A stretch of 64,000 nucleotides of DNA from Nageia nagi (GCA_050084985.1 JBITNC010000001.1:108872001-108936000); one strand, 5' to 3'; counted from the first letter of the stretch, positions 26,890-38,035 are shown. Made by a program: numbers and translations. Notes: generated from the sequence alone by a model not told the origin.

Positions 26890-28430
26890 TTGAAATACAT
26901 TCATGATAGGTTAATACACTATGTACTTGGTGATGAAAATTTGTACTCCCATTGCAATCATACACATATTTCAAGAAAGATTGTTTTGCCTTCTACTCAT
27001 TATTTTACATTGCCCATGGTTCCTAAAAAGGTATCAATAATAGATATCAGTAAAGAAGGTGCTTCTCCAAGTTAATTAAATGGGAAATATCTTATTTATC
27101 TTTAAATACCTCATACACCAAATATTAATAGGGATTCATCATTAAAAATAAATTTGACAATCCTAGAAAAGCAAACATGGGAAGAAAGAGCACAAAAGCT
27201 GGATGAAGTGAACAAAACTTCATCATCAAAAGCATCTTATCTAATAAATAAAATAGATAATGATGGTAAAACAAAATTAAATATCAAATATTTATCCTAT
27301 TACCATAAAATTGATTGATTATGAAATAAGAGAATTTGCTATTAATGATGTCATTTTTAATATTCCTATAGCTCAAGAAATAGGAAGACCTATGGTAGGG
27401 AAATTAGTACCATTGGGGTAATTACCTAATCAAATGCTTTTTGTATATAAAGGTCCTATAGAACCACCTATACTTCCTTCAACTCAATCTAATTAAGGTA
27501 CTTTTTGTGATTCATTAGAATACTTATCACCAGATGTAAGAATGTTTGTCCAAAGGTACTTTGATAGGTGTCATTAGAAAGGATAAGGTTTAGGATGGTA
27601 TGAATAAGGACCTAGATACACTATTGATATTAATTATAAATTACCCAATGATAAGATAGGATTAGGTTATAAAAGTAAAAATCAAGGAGTATCCAATTTC
27701 AAGATAAATGAGTTAGAACCCAAGCCCACAACATATGAACATTTGTCTAGAGTACCTATATGGATGGCAAATCAAGATGACATAGAGCCTAAAACATTAT
27801 TTTTGGGAGGGTTATTCTCTGATGTATCAATTAACATGGTAAATATTACTAAAATATGTGATAATATAATGCCTCAAATAAGCTTTGATTGGTTTAGAAG
27901 TGATGATTTTGAGATGATAAGCTTAGAAAATTCAAATAGTTCTTCTTCATACTTTCTGGTAGAAAAGGAAACTACAAGTTTTACATTAATTCTTGAACAA
28001 CCTATAATCCAAGATTCCAAATATATAGATACAATATTATAGACTATAAACTTAAATATCAATACTACTTTGAAAGATAAATATGAAGCTAAAGATGAAG
28101 AGTATAATGCGAATGATAAGAATTGGATTTCGATACCCAACCAATTAGAAGAGGGATCTCACATGTTAATTGAAGAAATCATCAAAATTAATTTAAGTAA
28201 TGAACCTAATAACTTGAAAATAATTCAATTAGGAAAATCCCTTACTGAAGATGAGAGAAAAGATTTTATTACAATACTTAAGGAAAAATAAGAAATATTT
28301 GGATGGTCATATGCTGATATGTCTGGGTTTGATCTTAATTTAGTAGTGCATAATCTTGGCATAAATGAAGGTGCAAAACTTGTTAAACAAAAACTAAAAA
28401 AATGCATCTTATAATTGCCTTGATGGTAAA
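26890..28430 (+). pseudogene. Pol spacer between protease and RT, inner Tat
   Basis: Open pieces at 26890-27075, 27743-28042 and 28070-28291 keep one general reading direction. The 27743-28042 piece (RVPIWMANQDDIEPKTLFLG) is a Tat-typical segment upstream of RT. No catalytic motif is visible. Confidence 0.55.
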
Positions 28431-28439
28431 AGAGGAGTT

Positions 28440-29319
28440 GCAAAAGCTTTTATAAGCCAAGTTTATTCACCCAATTGATTACTCTGATTGAATTTACAAT
28501 ATGGTACTAGTTAAGAAATCCACTAGGAAGACTAGAATATGCATAGATTTTAAGGATTTGAATAAAGCATGACCTAAGGATGACTTTCATTTACCAAAAA
28601 TAGATAGCTTGGTTGATTATAATATATGATATACAATGTTGTCACTCATGGATGGGTTTTCAAGGTACAACCAAATTAAGGTAGCATAAAAAGACCAACA
28701 TAAAATCGTATTTACTACACCATGGGGAACATTTTGTTACAACATAATGCCTTTTGGATTAAAAAATGTTGGAGATACTTATCAAAGATCCATGATGTAC
28801 ATCTTCCATGATTACATGCATGATATCATAGAATATTATGTGGATGATGTGCTACCTAAATCAAAAACACAAGAGGATCACCCCAAAGTGCTTATTAAAA
28901 TATTCAATAGGTTACTAGAATATAAAATTTGACTTAAATGTGTTTTTGAGGTAACATATAGGAAATTATTAGGTTTCATTTTCTCTATATGAAGGATTTA
29001 AGTATATACTAACAAAATAAAAGCAATAACAAATATGTCACCCCCTAAAATATAAAACAACTATATAGCCTACAAGGTAAGTTGTAGGCCATAAGATGTT
29101 TCATTTCTCAGTTATCAAATAAGTGTAAACCTTTTAACAAACTTTTGAAGAAGGGTATTATATTTCATTAGGGTAATGAACAATGAGGCATTTGACGAGA
29201 TTAAATGTTATCTTCTATCACCACCCATTCTAGTGCCACCTAAGCCTAGAGAACCATTCTTGTTATATATATTAGCTATAGAAGTAGCCTTAGGAACCAT
29301 GCTTACTTAAAAGAATGAG
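28440..29319 (+). pseudogene. Reverse transcriptase and start of RNase H, inner Tat
   Basis: RT fingers and palm are seen as ICIDFKDLNKA near 28540, then MPFGLKNVGDTYQRSMMYIF at 28747 and the active-site EYYVDDVLPKSK near 28830. The frame is interrupted by stops. RNase H begins around 29200 (PPILVPPKPREPFLLYI) and is cut at 29319 by insertion of the younger gypsy element; it continues at 37410. Confidence 0.85.
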
Positions 29320-30196
29320 TGTTAACACATAAAAATGATTTTATGTTTTTAAATCAATAAATTAATGAAATATGCTTGGCTTAACTATATGTCTTGAATG
29401 GATAAAAGTGATAATATCAATGTTTGGCTTGAATAGGAGTATTGCATGGGTTATTTTGAATATTGCATAAATTGTCTTGAATATTGCATGGTATATCTTG
29501 AGTATTGCGTGAATTATCTTGTTTATTGATGTATTTATATTAAATCTTATGAATTAACCTTATTTATGTGGATGCACGCCGACCTATGGGCGGTATTACC
29601 TATATCTATATAAATAAGGGATCTAATAGTAAGTCCACAACAACAAGGATACACATGATCCCGCGTATGGTCTTGTAAGTGGCTACCCCCTAAGGTATCT
29701 CTTAGTACCGCCTACAAGGCTGTGGTTTGTGTGCTTCCTTGCGCGAGCTATCCTGACATCTGCGATCAATTCTGATATTATACTGCTATCTGAGATATCT
29801 ATACTGAAGAACTGGACCTAACTGAGAGGTCAAAGCTATCAAGCTAAGGCCGCCGGTGCTCCTTTGTGAACGGAAGAACACCGCCGACGCTCTTATATCA
29901 CTGAAACGGACCGCCCGCGGTCCTCTTTTGGCATCATTGCAGGTTGCGACGCTGTTGGAAAGGTAGCTTATCATCAGTACATCGCTAATATCTACGTCTT
30001 CCATTGTCAGGTACGTTCCGTGAGGTAAGTACACAAATCACAGTCTTGGTTGGTTACATTTACACTTCTGAATTGTTATATGTTGTTCATTGTTATCTGG
30101 AATAAATTGCTACCCGTAGCTAGAATACAGATAATATTGAGTTTGTAGATAATCCCCTATTTACTTATTTGCACTCTCAATTTTTATTTGTAAACA
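29320..30196 (+). repeat. 5' LTR of the young gypsy element
   Basis: 877 bp, TATA box TATAAATA at 29609-29616. It carries a cluster of three CCGCC-centred near-palindromes at 29848-29923. Confidence 0.95.
29848..29923. promoter_or_regulatory. Cluster A of 16-bp near-palindromes (LTR)
   Basis: CCGCC cores at 29850, 29881 and 29911 (spacing 31 and 30). The best copy is GGACCGCCCGCGGTCC at 29908-29923. It is repeated in the 3' LTR at about 37056-37131. It lies downstream of the LTR TATA box, so it would be in the transcript leader. Confidence 0.6.
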
Positions 30197-30215
30197 TTTG
30201 GTGAACCCGACGTGA
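30197..30215 (+). other. Primer-binding site candidate of the young gypsy element
   Basis: TTTGGTGAACCCGACGTG follows the LTR directly, with the usual TGG. I could not assign the tRNA. Confidence 0.6.
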
Positions 30216-30287
30216 ACTACACATCATTACACTAAAACCCTAAAGGTTTTAGTTCAGATTAACATCTATTTTGTGAGTGTCTTAGTT

Positions 30288-31504
30288 ATGGAACAGCTCA
30301 AGTTATTCTTGCGTAGTCTTTCAAAAAGGGATTTGGATGAACTATTGGTAGAAATCAGACATGACGATCTGGAGGGATCCAGAGGAATGCAACATAGTGC
30401 TGAGGGTGACAATAGTAATGTTCAGGCACGATGGAAGGTATGCAGAGGCAGATAGATAGATTAACAAGGAGATCAGCTCCGCCTAACGAGTCTTTCGAAT
30501 TCGGTAGTCCTTTATGTGATGTCATTCGTAGGCATATGCCCCCAGCCGACTATATTAAGCCAAAATTCAATAAGTTCAATGGTGGAGGAGATCCAAGGAG
30601 ACATATACAAGGATTTAAGGATGAATGTGAACTCACAATTGGTACAGACCAAAGATTGCAGGCTAAATTCTTCCCCCAGAGCTTGGAAGGAGATGCACGA
30701 GAATGGTTCTATGGCTTACCTGAAGGGTCCATTACATCATTTGTAGAATTCAGTGACTTGTTTCTGGAGCAATATAAGCATAATATCAAGAAGGAGGTTA
30801 TGCTATCAGATTTATGTGCTATTAAACAGGACAGTAATGAGCAATTGGATAAGTTCGTTATAAGGTTTAAAAAGACATGGCAGCAGGTAAAGATCAAGTT
30901 AACAGAAAAAGAGGTAAATAATATTTTTAAAGAAGCTGTTATATTACCCCTACAATCACATGTTATTGATTATACACATCTCACATTCTCCGATATGACA
31001 TATAAGTTGCTAGAGGAAGAAAAAGTCCTTGTGAAGCTAGGGCATGTAAAGTATGGTAACAATGAAAAGGCAAAAGCAAAGGACAAGAGACCACAATCGC
31101 CAAAGAAAGAGAAAGCTGTCCATGTAGCTGAAAAGACAAGTGAGACAAAGGAAAAGAGATATGTGAGATTCCCCATACCCCCAAGACACATCTTAAAAGA
31201 CCTTGCGAAAAAGGGGTTATTACAACCTTTACCGAAGCGTGAGGAAGATCCAACGGCAGAAAAACCCCATTGGTATAAGGAAGACAGGTATTGTGAATAT
31301 CATCAGGCTAAAGGTCATGCCACTAATGGATGTGGGAACCTTAGAGATAGAATCCAGAAGCTTATAGAAGATGGATGCTATGTATGTCCAGAAAGGGTTG
31401 AAGATACAGGAGAAGAACAGCACATCAATATGATCTTTCTTGAAGATGCTTGCAAGGTTGACACCGGAGGGAGCTCTAGGCCCCCTGGAGGCATTATTTG
31501 GTAG
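30288..31504 (+). CDS. Gag of the young gypsy element
   Basis: The main open frame 30431-31504 (357 residues) starts MEGMQRQIDRLTRRS and contains the retrotransposon gag domain with EGDAREWFYGLPEG and FVEFSDLFLEQYKHN. A basic stretch follows, and then the Tat-type knuckle YCEYHQAKGHATNGC. An upstream frame from ATG 30288 (MEQLKLFLRSLSKRDLDELL) overlaps it in another frame and ends at 30455. A one-base change near 30428 would join them, so the first 47 codons may be the original N-terminus. The product is the structural protein of the virus-like particle in the cytoplasm. No protease follows it. Confidence 0.88.
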
Positions 31505-31608
31505 ATCAAAATATATAAAAAAAAAAAAAAGAGGGAGAGAAACATGCAGTTAGCTCAGGGAATTAACGGACGTCATGAGATTTGGGAAGATTTATGACGT
31601 TATAACAG

Positions 31609-31653
31609 GAGCGCCGGCGTTGTATTTCGTGATAATAGGACTGCCGGCGGTCC
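31609..31653. promoter_or_regulatory. Cluster B of 16-bp near-palindromes (after gag)
   Basis: Two copies with cores at 31611 and 31641 (spacing 30), the second being GGACTGCCGGCGGTCC at 31638-31653. It lies in the 388-bp gap between the convergent gag and PMD genes. Confidence 0.55.
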
Positions 31654-31849
31654 TCTTTTAGAGGAAAAACAGAGGAAAGCGTAAGATGCCGAATACGTTC
31701 GTAACATGAAGGATCAGAATTTCACGTCATATCGTTGGTGCTCGTTCTCAAGGATCACGGAACATCAAATTCACACATCACAAGTACATGCATAAAGAAT
31801 AAATCAGGTACCAAAATATGTGTTTTATATATATCATGCTCAAACTATT

Positions 31850-31855
31850 TTTATT
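31850..31855 (-). terminator. Poly(A) signal of the antisense PMD gene
   Basis: AATAAA on the minus strand, 37 bases past the PMD stop codon. A plus-strand AATAAA for the gag side lies at 31798-31803. Confidence 0.5.
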
Positions 31856-31891
31856 TACAATGCAAACTGGATGAGATTACATAGAAATGAT

Positions 31892-34156
31892 TTAGAGCCT
31901 CCTGCTAGACCCCCCACCCCCTACACTAGAGCTAGTAGCCTTGCTAGAAGTGCCACCCCCGCATCGTGCCTTGTATTTCTCTGCGCGGGCCTTCTCCTCG
32001 CCGATCTGTCTCTCGGCCTGGCGAAGTTGCTCGTAGAGGACCTTGATTTCTTTATTAGCCGCTTGTAAGTCTTGATAGATACCGGCATAGTCTCCTCCTC
32101 CAAACCGTAGACGACCCTGTAGCTCTATGATCTCCTCGTCCTTTTGATCGATTTGGCTACGCAGCCTAGCAATCTCAACCTCAGGATCTGTGACATAACA
32201 TTAATATATCATGATTAGTTTCTTGCGTATTGTGAAAAACTGAAAGTCAAAGCAAAGTAAAAGAGAAAGTAGTTTACCATCATCATCTTCATCGTAGGCT
32301 TCATCCTCCCAGTCCGATTCTGTCTTGTATTCTAGTTCATATTCGTCCTGGTCCGGATCAGTCTCCTCATTGTCGTCATGCCCTGCATCTAGAGATGTGT
32401 CACGAGCGTATGTAGAGCTATCCTCTCCTCCCCATCCTCCCATGGTGAAGGGAGTGTCCCATCCGGTCTCTGTATCTCCCATGTCCTCATCCTCCCATGC
32501 ATTGTCACCTATGTCAGTAGCATGTATGCCTATGTGGTGAGGACGACGTGTCCTCCACCAGTCTAGGTAATCCTCTGTGTGATCAGGTCCATATAGGTCA
32601 TCATCTACCTCATAGTCGGAGTCCTCGCTGGGGGACTCCCAACCTGAATCCCAGTCAGGTACTGGCTCATAATCCTCTGGGAGGTGCCTGCTACGGTAGT
32701 AGCGCACTACTATCCTGCATTTATTCAGTATACACTGCTGGAGGCCGAATTGGCGGAGTACCCGCTCTGGCCTGTATGGCTCCACTAGTGCCCTCCGTGC
32801 CTGTAGATAGGTAGGGTGTCTCACCCATGTCATCTCCTCTAGGTCTTCCTCCCACTCTGGTACACCTCCCCGATAAGGACACCAGTAGATCTGCACCTCC
32901 TGTAGTAAGTCAAGTTACACACGCCATCCCTCTAGGTCTATGTTAGGGAAGTCTGGTACCTCGGTCGTCGCCCACCGTTGCCAGGTGGGGGCATCATTCG
33001 GCTGGTCTAGGGGCAGTATAGTCGGTCTAGAAATAGTGATGTGCTCATAGGCCCACACCTGTAGGATCATAGAGTGAGCCACCTGTCTCCCCTTTCTCTC
33101 CACCTCCGCGAAGCCGTGGAGATCATGATAAAGTTGTGCCAGTATTGCGGGGCACCATGCATATCGCTGTCTATGAACAACCATGTCCTGAATAATAGGA
33201 ATCATACCCACTGGGAAGGTCTCACTGCTCTTGTCTGGATAGACAATAGCATCTAGAAGGCAGGCAATGAGGAGCCTCATCCGCAGGTCACCCCGTGCTG
33301 GAGGATCCTCTGGCACATGTCTCACTAGTGACACACCCCTCTTCCTGTGATTCACCTCGTCTGATCCTGTCAGCCATGTAGCCCATACCTCTGCCTGTTC
33401 CAAGCTCGGAACAGGAATCATGTTCACTAGTTTCCCCCTGATAGGAAGCCTAGTGATCCTGTAGATATCCTCTAAGGTTACTGTAATCTCACCAGTGGGA
33501 AGATGAAAGGTGTTGGAATTCGGATCCCACCTCTCCATCAAAGCTGTAAGCATGTTGCGGTCATGAAACACATATTCAGCAAATGCAAGGTGGCTGAATG
33601 AAATATCCTCTAGAATACTTCGGGCTGTGTCAGTTTGGGGCCACTGTTGGGCAGTGGTGAAGGCAGCACTCTTGCCGGAGGGACGCATAAGGTATGCACG
33701 GTTCTGCAAGAAAAATGAAAGACAAGTCAGTATCAAGACGTGAAACACAAATAACAAAGAAATACTACACGAAAAAGAGGATCGCCCACGGTCTATGTCA
33801 GAGGATAAGGACCGCCCACGGTCCAAGCTAGGGCAGAAAGGACCGCCAACGGTCCTATTTTTGTGGAAAAGGGGAATAAAGATTCGGGGTGCAGGTTTGT
33901 ACGGGTGAGCATAAGGCAGCCATGGCACCGAAAGTTCGAAAAGCAGACTAAAAAGAGAAAAACGTAGAGCTAGGGTATGCAACAGTAAAACCCTAGGGGC
34001 AAATTGGGGAAACCAGTGTACAGTCAGCTAAAACTTGAAGAGAAACAAAAACATAGCATGAAAAAGGTAGAAGAGGTGGTGTACCTGATGATCAGTAGGA
34101 GAATCAGCTACCAAGGCAGCTCGGTGTCCCTCTCAGCGTGTGATCGGTAGGGCCAT
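31892..34156 (-). CDS. Antisense spliced PMD (plant mobile domain) gene
   Basis: Three exons are proposed: 34156-34085, 33703-32278 and 32187-31892, with GT-AG introns of 381 and 90 bp and consistent phase (598 codons in total). Exon 2 carries the PMD: FAEYVFHDRNMLTALMERW, NSNTFHLPTGE, TLEDIYRITRLPIRGKLV, then the ILAQLYHDLHG and LQVWAYEHI blocks. It ends with a strongly acidic region. Exon 3 encodes a coiled coil (EVEIARLRSQIDQKDEEIIE) and a Gly/Ser tail. Two stops damage it: TGA 34133-34135 in exon 1 and TAA 32915-32917 in exon 2; a downstream ATG at 33688 would avoid the first. PMD proteins (MAIN/MAIL1 family) act in the nucleus in silencing and genome stability, and PMDs are also known in transposons. 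The role here is not known. Confidence 0.8.
33779..33855. promoter_or_regulatory. Cluster C of 16-bp near-palindromes (PMD intron 1)
   Basis: Three copies with cores at 33782, 33812 and 33843 (spacing 30 and 31). Best copies are GGACCGCCCACGGTCC at 33809-33824 and GGACCGCCAACGGTCC at 33840-33855. The cluster lies inside the first intron of the antisense gene. Confidence 0.6.
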
Positions 34157-34302
34157 AGTATGCAACACAGCAATACAGGAAGAATTATCTAGCGAGAGTG
34201 ACAAAAAGCACCGGCTAAAACTCTCCGAATCAGTCTCTCAACCTCTAGGGTGCTCTCAGCTATGAAAATGACAGGGTGAACAAATGAGGAAAGGTGGGGC
34301 CC

Positions 34303-34310
34303 CTTTTATA
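34303..34310 (-). promoter_or_regulatory. TATA box of the antisense PMD gene
   Basis: TATAAAAG on the minus strand, about 150 bases upstream of the proposed exon-1 ATG (34156). This suggests a promoter internal to the element and opposed to the LTR promoter. Confidence 0.5.
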
Positions 34311-34452
34311 AAAAGGTTAGGGCACACACTTCAAGGTAAATTTCGATTTGAGCATTTGGTGCACGTAGATCAGCAATTAGACGTCAATCTGGAATCCAGG
34401 GGTGATTCGCAGGGACGTGATTTTTACGGTTTTTGAAAAATCATCAAGAAAA

Positions 34453-34521
34453 GGACCGCCCGCGGTCTTAGCTGAAGACCGCCGGTGTTCTAAGTCAGTG
34501 AGAAAGGACCGCCCGCGTTCC
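34453..34521. promoter_or_regulatory. Cluster D of 16-bp near-palindromes (upstream of PMD)
   Basis: Three copies with cores at 34456, 34479 and 34509 (spacing 23 and 30), including GGACCGCCCGCGGTCT at 34453-34468. It lies 145-215 bases upstream of the antisense TATA box. Confidence 0.6.
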
Positions 34522-34639
34522 TTTATCTAGAAAATTAGTTTATTGAGTATCATGAGTGCATCATAGATGTTTGACGAATGATATATCCAGGAGAATATTA
34601 CTTTGAGTTTTGTGCTTACAGACCCGAATGATCAGACTA

Positions 34640-35360
34640 TCATGCTTGTGAGTGGAGTCCAGCTCCCACAGTCAGCTTATCATGTGTTTGTGAGAGGAGT
34701 CCAGCTCCCATAGTCAGCTTATCATGTACTTATGAGTGGAGTCCAGCTCCCATGATCAGATTACCATGCTTCTTAGAAGAGTCCAGCTCCCATAGTCAGC
34801 TTATCATGTGCTTATGAGTGGAGTCCAGCTCCCATGATCAGATTATCATGCTTGTGAGAGGAGTCCAACTCCCATAGTCAGCTTATCATGTGCTTATGAG
34901 TGGAGTCCAGCTCCCATGATCAGATTACCATGCTTGTGAGAGGAGTCCAGCTCCCATAGTCAGCTTATCATGTGCTTATGAGTGGAGTCCAGCTCCCATG
35001 ATCAGATTACCATGCTTCTTAGAGGAGTCTAGCTCCCATGATCAGATTATCATGCTTGTGAGAGGAGTCCAGCTCCCATAGTCAGCTTATCATGTGCTTA
35101 TGAGTGGAGTCCAGCTCCCATGATCAGATTATCATGCTTGTGAGAGGAGTCCAACTCCCATAGTCAGCTTATCATGTGCTTATGAGTGGAGTCCAGCTCC
35201 CATGATCAGATTACCATGCTTGTGAGAGGAGTCTAGCTCCCGTGATCAGATTACCATGCTTGTGAGAGGAGTCTAGCTCCCATGGTCAGCTTATCATGTG
35301 CTTATGAGTGGAGTTCAGCTCCCATTATCAGCTTATCATGCTTCTTAGTGGAGTGTCAGC
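34640..35360. repeat. Tandem repeat array 1, about 46-bp unit
   Basis: About 15 units built on GAGTCCAGCTCCCAT followed by RTCAGCTTATCATG-like sequence. Two subtypes tend to alternate (ending ATAGTCAGCTTATCATG or ATGATCAGATTACCATG), giving a higher-order period near 93 bp. Confidence 0.9.
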
Positions 35361-35369
35361 TCCATCAGC

Positions 35370-36045
35370 TTATCAATTGTTTTGCGGAGTTCGGTTCCTA
35401 TGTGACTGCAGCCAGTGTGAAGGCTCAGTTGTGTGGAACTTAGCTCTCCCCCTTTTGCTTATCATTGTTTTATGGAGTTCAGTTCTTCGGCAACTGCAGT
35501 ACACCTCTTGATGCGAGGGCTCAGTTGTGTGGAATTTAGCTCTCACATATCTGCTTATCACTTGTTTTGCGGAGTTCGGTTCTTCGGCAACTGGAGTACA
35601 CCTCTTGATGTGAGGGCTCAGTTGTGTGGATACTTAGCTCTCCCATTATCTGCTTATCACTTGTTTTACGGAGTTCGGTTCTTCGGCAACTGGAGTACAC
35701 CTCTTGATGTGAGGGCTCAGTTGTGTGGATACTTAGCTCTCCCATTATCTGCTTATCACTTGTTTTGCGGAGTTCGGTTCTTCGGCAACTGGAGTACACC
35801 TCTTGATGTGAGGGCTCAGTTGTGTGGATACTTAGCTCTCCCCCTTTAGCTTATCACTTGTTTTGCGGAGTTCGGTTCTTCGGCAACTGCAGTACACCTC
35901 TTGATGCGAGGGCTTAGTTGTGTGGAATTTAGCTCTCACATATCTGCTTATCACTTGTTTTGCGGAGTTTGGTTCTTCGGCAACTGGAGTACACCTCTTG
36001 ATGAGAGGGCTCAGTTGTGTGGATACTTAGCTCTCCCCTGTGTTT
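35370..36045. repeat. Tandem repeat array 2, 99-bp unit
   Basis: About six units beginning GCTTATCACTTGTTTTGCGG; unit starts lie at about 35552, 35651, 35750, 35849 and 35946. Because 99 is a multiple of three the array stays open in some frames; those frames are not genes. Confidence 0.9.
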
Positions 36046-36527
36046 GGTTATGGTTATCATGTTTGGACTTGTGAGTTGGTCATGTGTGTTATCATGTCTT
36101 GTCTTGTGAGTTGGTCATGTGTGTTATCATGTCTTGGTCTTGTGAGTTGTTCATGTTTTGTCTTGTGATGTGGTCTTGTCAAGTTGTCGTCCGGCCGGCA
36201 TGTGTGGTCAAGTCGTCTGTCCGGTCATTGTCATATGTGTTGTTAGGTTTGTTGTCTTGGGTCATCAACATTGCGGCAAAGATTATCAGTTTATCAGACT
36301 ATCACCTTCTACAGCAAAACGCAAGGGGCAAGCATGCCCAAGGTAATGTAAAAAGGGAGTTTTCTCAACCTATATCTAGCTTTATCATGATGTTGCTTAA
36401 GTTTGGAATGGTTAGTGTTTATCATTGCTTATCAAAATTGCTTGCTATGATGTTGTGTTTTTACTTTGAATGCAAAATCTCGAGTCATCTCATGATTTAT
36501 TCGATTTCACATCCAAAGTGGGGCATC
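36046..36527 (+). other. 3' untranslated region and polypurine tract
   Basis: Begins with a short run of TTGTGAGTTGGTCATGTGTG-like repeats (36068-36175) and then holds no gene. AAAGTGGGG, a few bases before the 3' LTR, is the polypurine tract. Tandem repeats before the 3' LTR are common in Tat-type elements. Confidence 0.6.
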
Positions 36528-37404
36528 TGTTAACACATAAAAATGATTTTATGTTTTTAAATCAATAAATTAATGAAATATGCTTGGCTTAACTATATGT
36601 CTTGAATGGATAAAAGTGATAATATCAATGTTTGGCTTGAATAGGAGTATTGCATGGGTTATTTTGAATATTGCATAAATTGTCTTGAATATTGCATGGT
36701 ATATCTTGAGTATTGCGTGAATTATCTTGTTTATTGATGTATTTATCTTAAATCTTGTGAATTAACCTTATTTATGTGGATGCACGCCGACCTATGGGCG
36801 GTATTACCTATATCTATATAAATAAGGGATCTAATAGTAAGTCCACAACAACAAGGATACACATGATCCCGCGTATGGTCTTGTAAGTGGCTACCCCCTA
36901 AGGTATCTCTTGGTACCGCCTACAAGGCTGTGGTTTGTGTGCTTCCTTGCGCGAGCTATCCTGACATCTGCGATCAATTCTGATATTATACTGCTATCTG
37001 AGATATCTATACTGAAGAACTGGACCTAACTGAGAGGTTAAAGCTATCAAGCTAAGGCCGCCGGCGCTCCTTTGTGAACAGAAGAACACCGCCGGCGCTC
37101 TTATATCACTGAAACGGACCGCCCGCGGTCCTCTTTTGGCATCATTGCAGGTTGCGACACTGTTGGAAAGGTAGCTTATCATCAGTACATCGCTAATATC
37201 TACGTCTTCCGTTGTCAGGTACGTTCCGTGAGGTAAGTACACAAATCACAGTCTTGGTTGGTTACATTTACACTTCTGAATTGTTATATGTTGTTCATTG
37301 TTATCTGGAATAAATTGCTACCCGTAGCTAGAATACAGATAATATTGAGTTTGTAGATAATCCCCTATTTACTTATTTGCACTCTCAATTTTTATTTGTA
37401 AACA
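36528..37404 (+). repeat. 3' LTR of the young gypsy element
   Basis: 877 bp, TATA box at 36817-36824; about 99% identical to the 5' LTR. Confidence 0.95.
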
Positions 37405-37409
37405 ATGAG

Positions 37410-37660
37410 AATAATAAAGAAAAATCAATATATTATCTTAGTTGAACTTTAGTTGGCTATGAGATTAAATATGTGTATTTGGAAAATTTGTGTCTAGTAG
37501 TAGTATTTGCAACCAAAAAATTAAGATATTATATGTCAAACCATACCACGTACATAATTGCTAAAGTTGATCCTTTGAAATACATGATGAGTAAAACTTA
37601 TCAAAATGCAAGGCCATCTAAATGGATCATGCATCTAATTGAATTCAAATTACTTTTCAT
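37410..37660 (+). pseudogene. RNase H of the inner Tat element, second part
   Basis: Continues the frame cut at 29319. Open 37473-37685 contains LCLVVVFATKKLRYYMSNHT and KVDPLKYMMSKTY, collinear with 15292-15504 of the outer element. Confidence 0.8.
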
Positions 37661-37799
37661 AAGTCAAAAATTAATTAAAGGATAGGTCATCATTGATTAC
37701 CTTGCTGAGGCACCACTATTCAATGATAACCCACTCGTTATAGAATTACTAGATGAACATGTATTTCAATTAGATGAAATGGAAATTGCTATATAATAT

Positions 37800-38035
37800 A
37801 AAGTACATTGGTATATGGTAATATATTTTAATGGGTTGAGATGTGAGCAAAATGGGGGTGCTGATGTTGTTTTTGTTACACCCCAAGGAGTTCCCATACC
37901 CTATTCATTTAAACTTAACTTTCCTTGTACAAATAACAATGCCAAGTATGAAGCCTTAGTCCTAGCTATTAAAACTATTATAAAATTAAAACTAAAAAGG
38001 GTAAAATTCATTGGTGATTATTGTTAATTGTAAAT
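37800..38035 (+). pseudogene. Second (archaeal-type) RNase H, inner Tat
   Basis: Open 37815-38027 with MVIYFNGLRCEQNGGADVVF, then PYSFKLNFPCTNNNAKYEAL and KRVKFIGDYC. The first acidic residue of the family (YFDG) is changed to Asn. This second RNase H places the element in the Tat lineage. Confidence 0.8.

Larger units (their letters stand above)
29320..37404 (+). mobile_element. Young non-autonomous gypsy element: gag plus antisense PMD gene
   Basis: 8085 bp with 877-bp LTRs (TGTTAACACA...TGTAAACA) that differ at about nine positions, and target duplication ATGAG (29315-29319 and 37405-37409). It holds a primer-site region, a nearly intact gag, no protease, RT or integrase, an antisense spliced PMD gene, two tandem-repeat arrays and a polypurine tract AAAGTGGGG. 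It is clearly richer in GC and CpG than the old elements around it. It must use pol supplied in trans. A Tat-type gag supports assignment to that lineage. Confidence 0.95.

Noticed and set aside
32325-32814. Plus-strand open frames opposite the PMD gene
   Set aside because: They are the complement of the acidic and PMD coding exon and lack any domain.
35433-35849. A 138-residue repetitive open frame
   Set aside because: It arises because the 99-bp tandem unit is divisible by three; the repeat is also open on the other strand (35536-35799).
34640-36045. CRISPR-like array
   Set aside because: The repeats are contiguous and degenerate without unique spacers, in plant DNA; they are tandem minisatellites in a retrotransposon.
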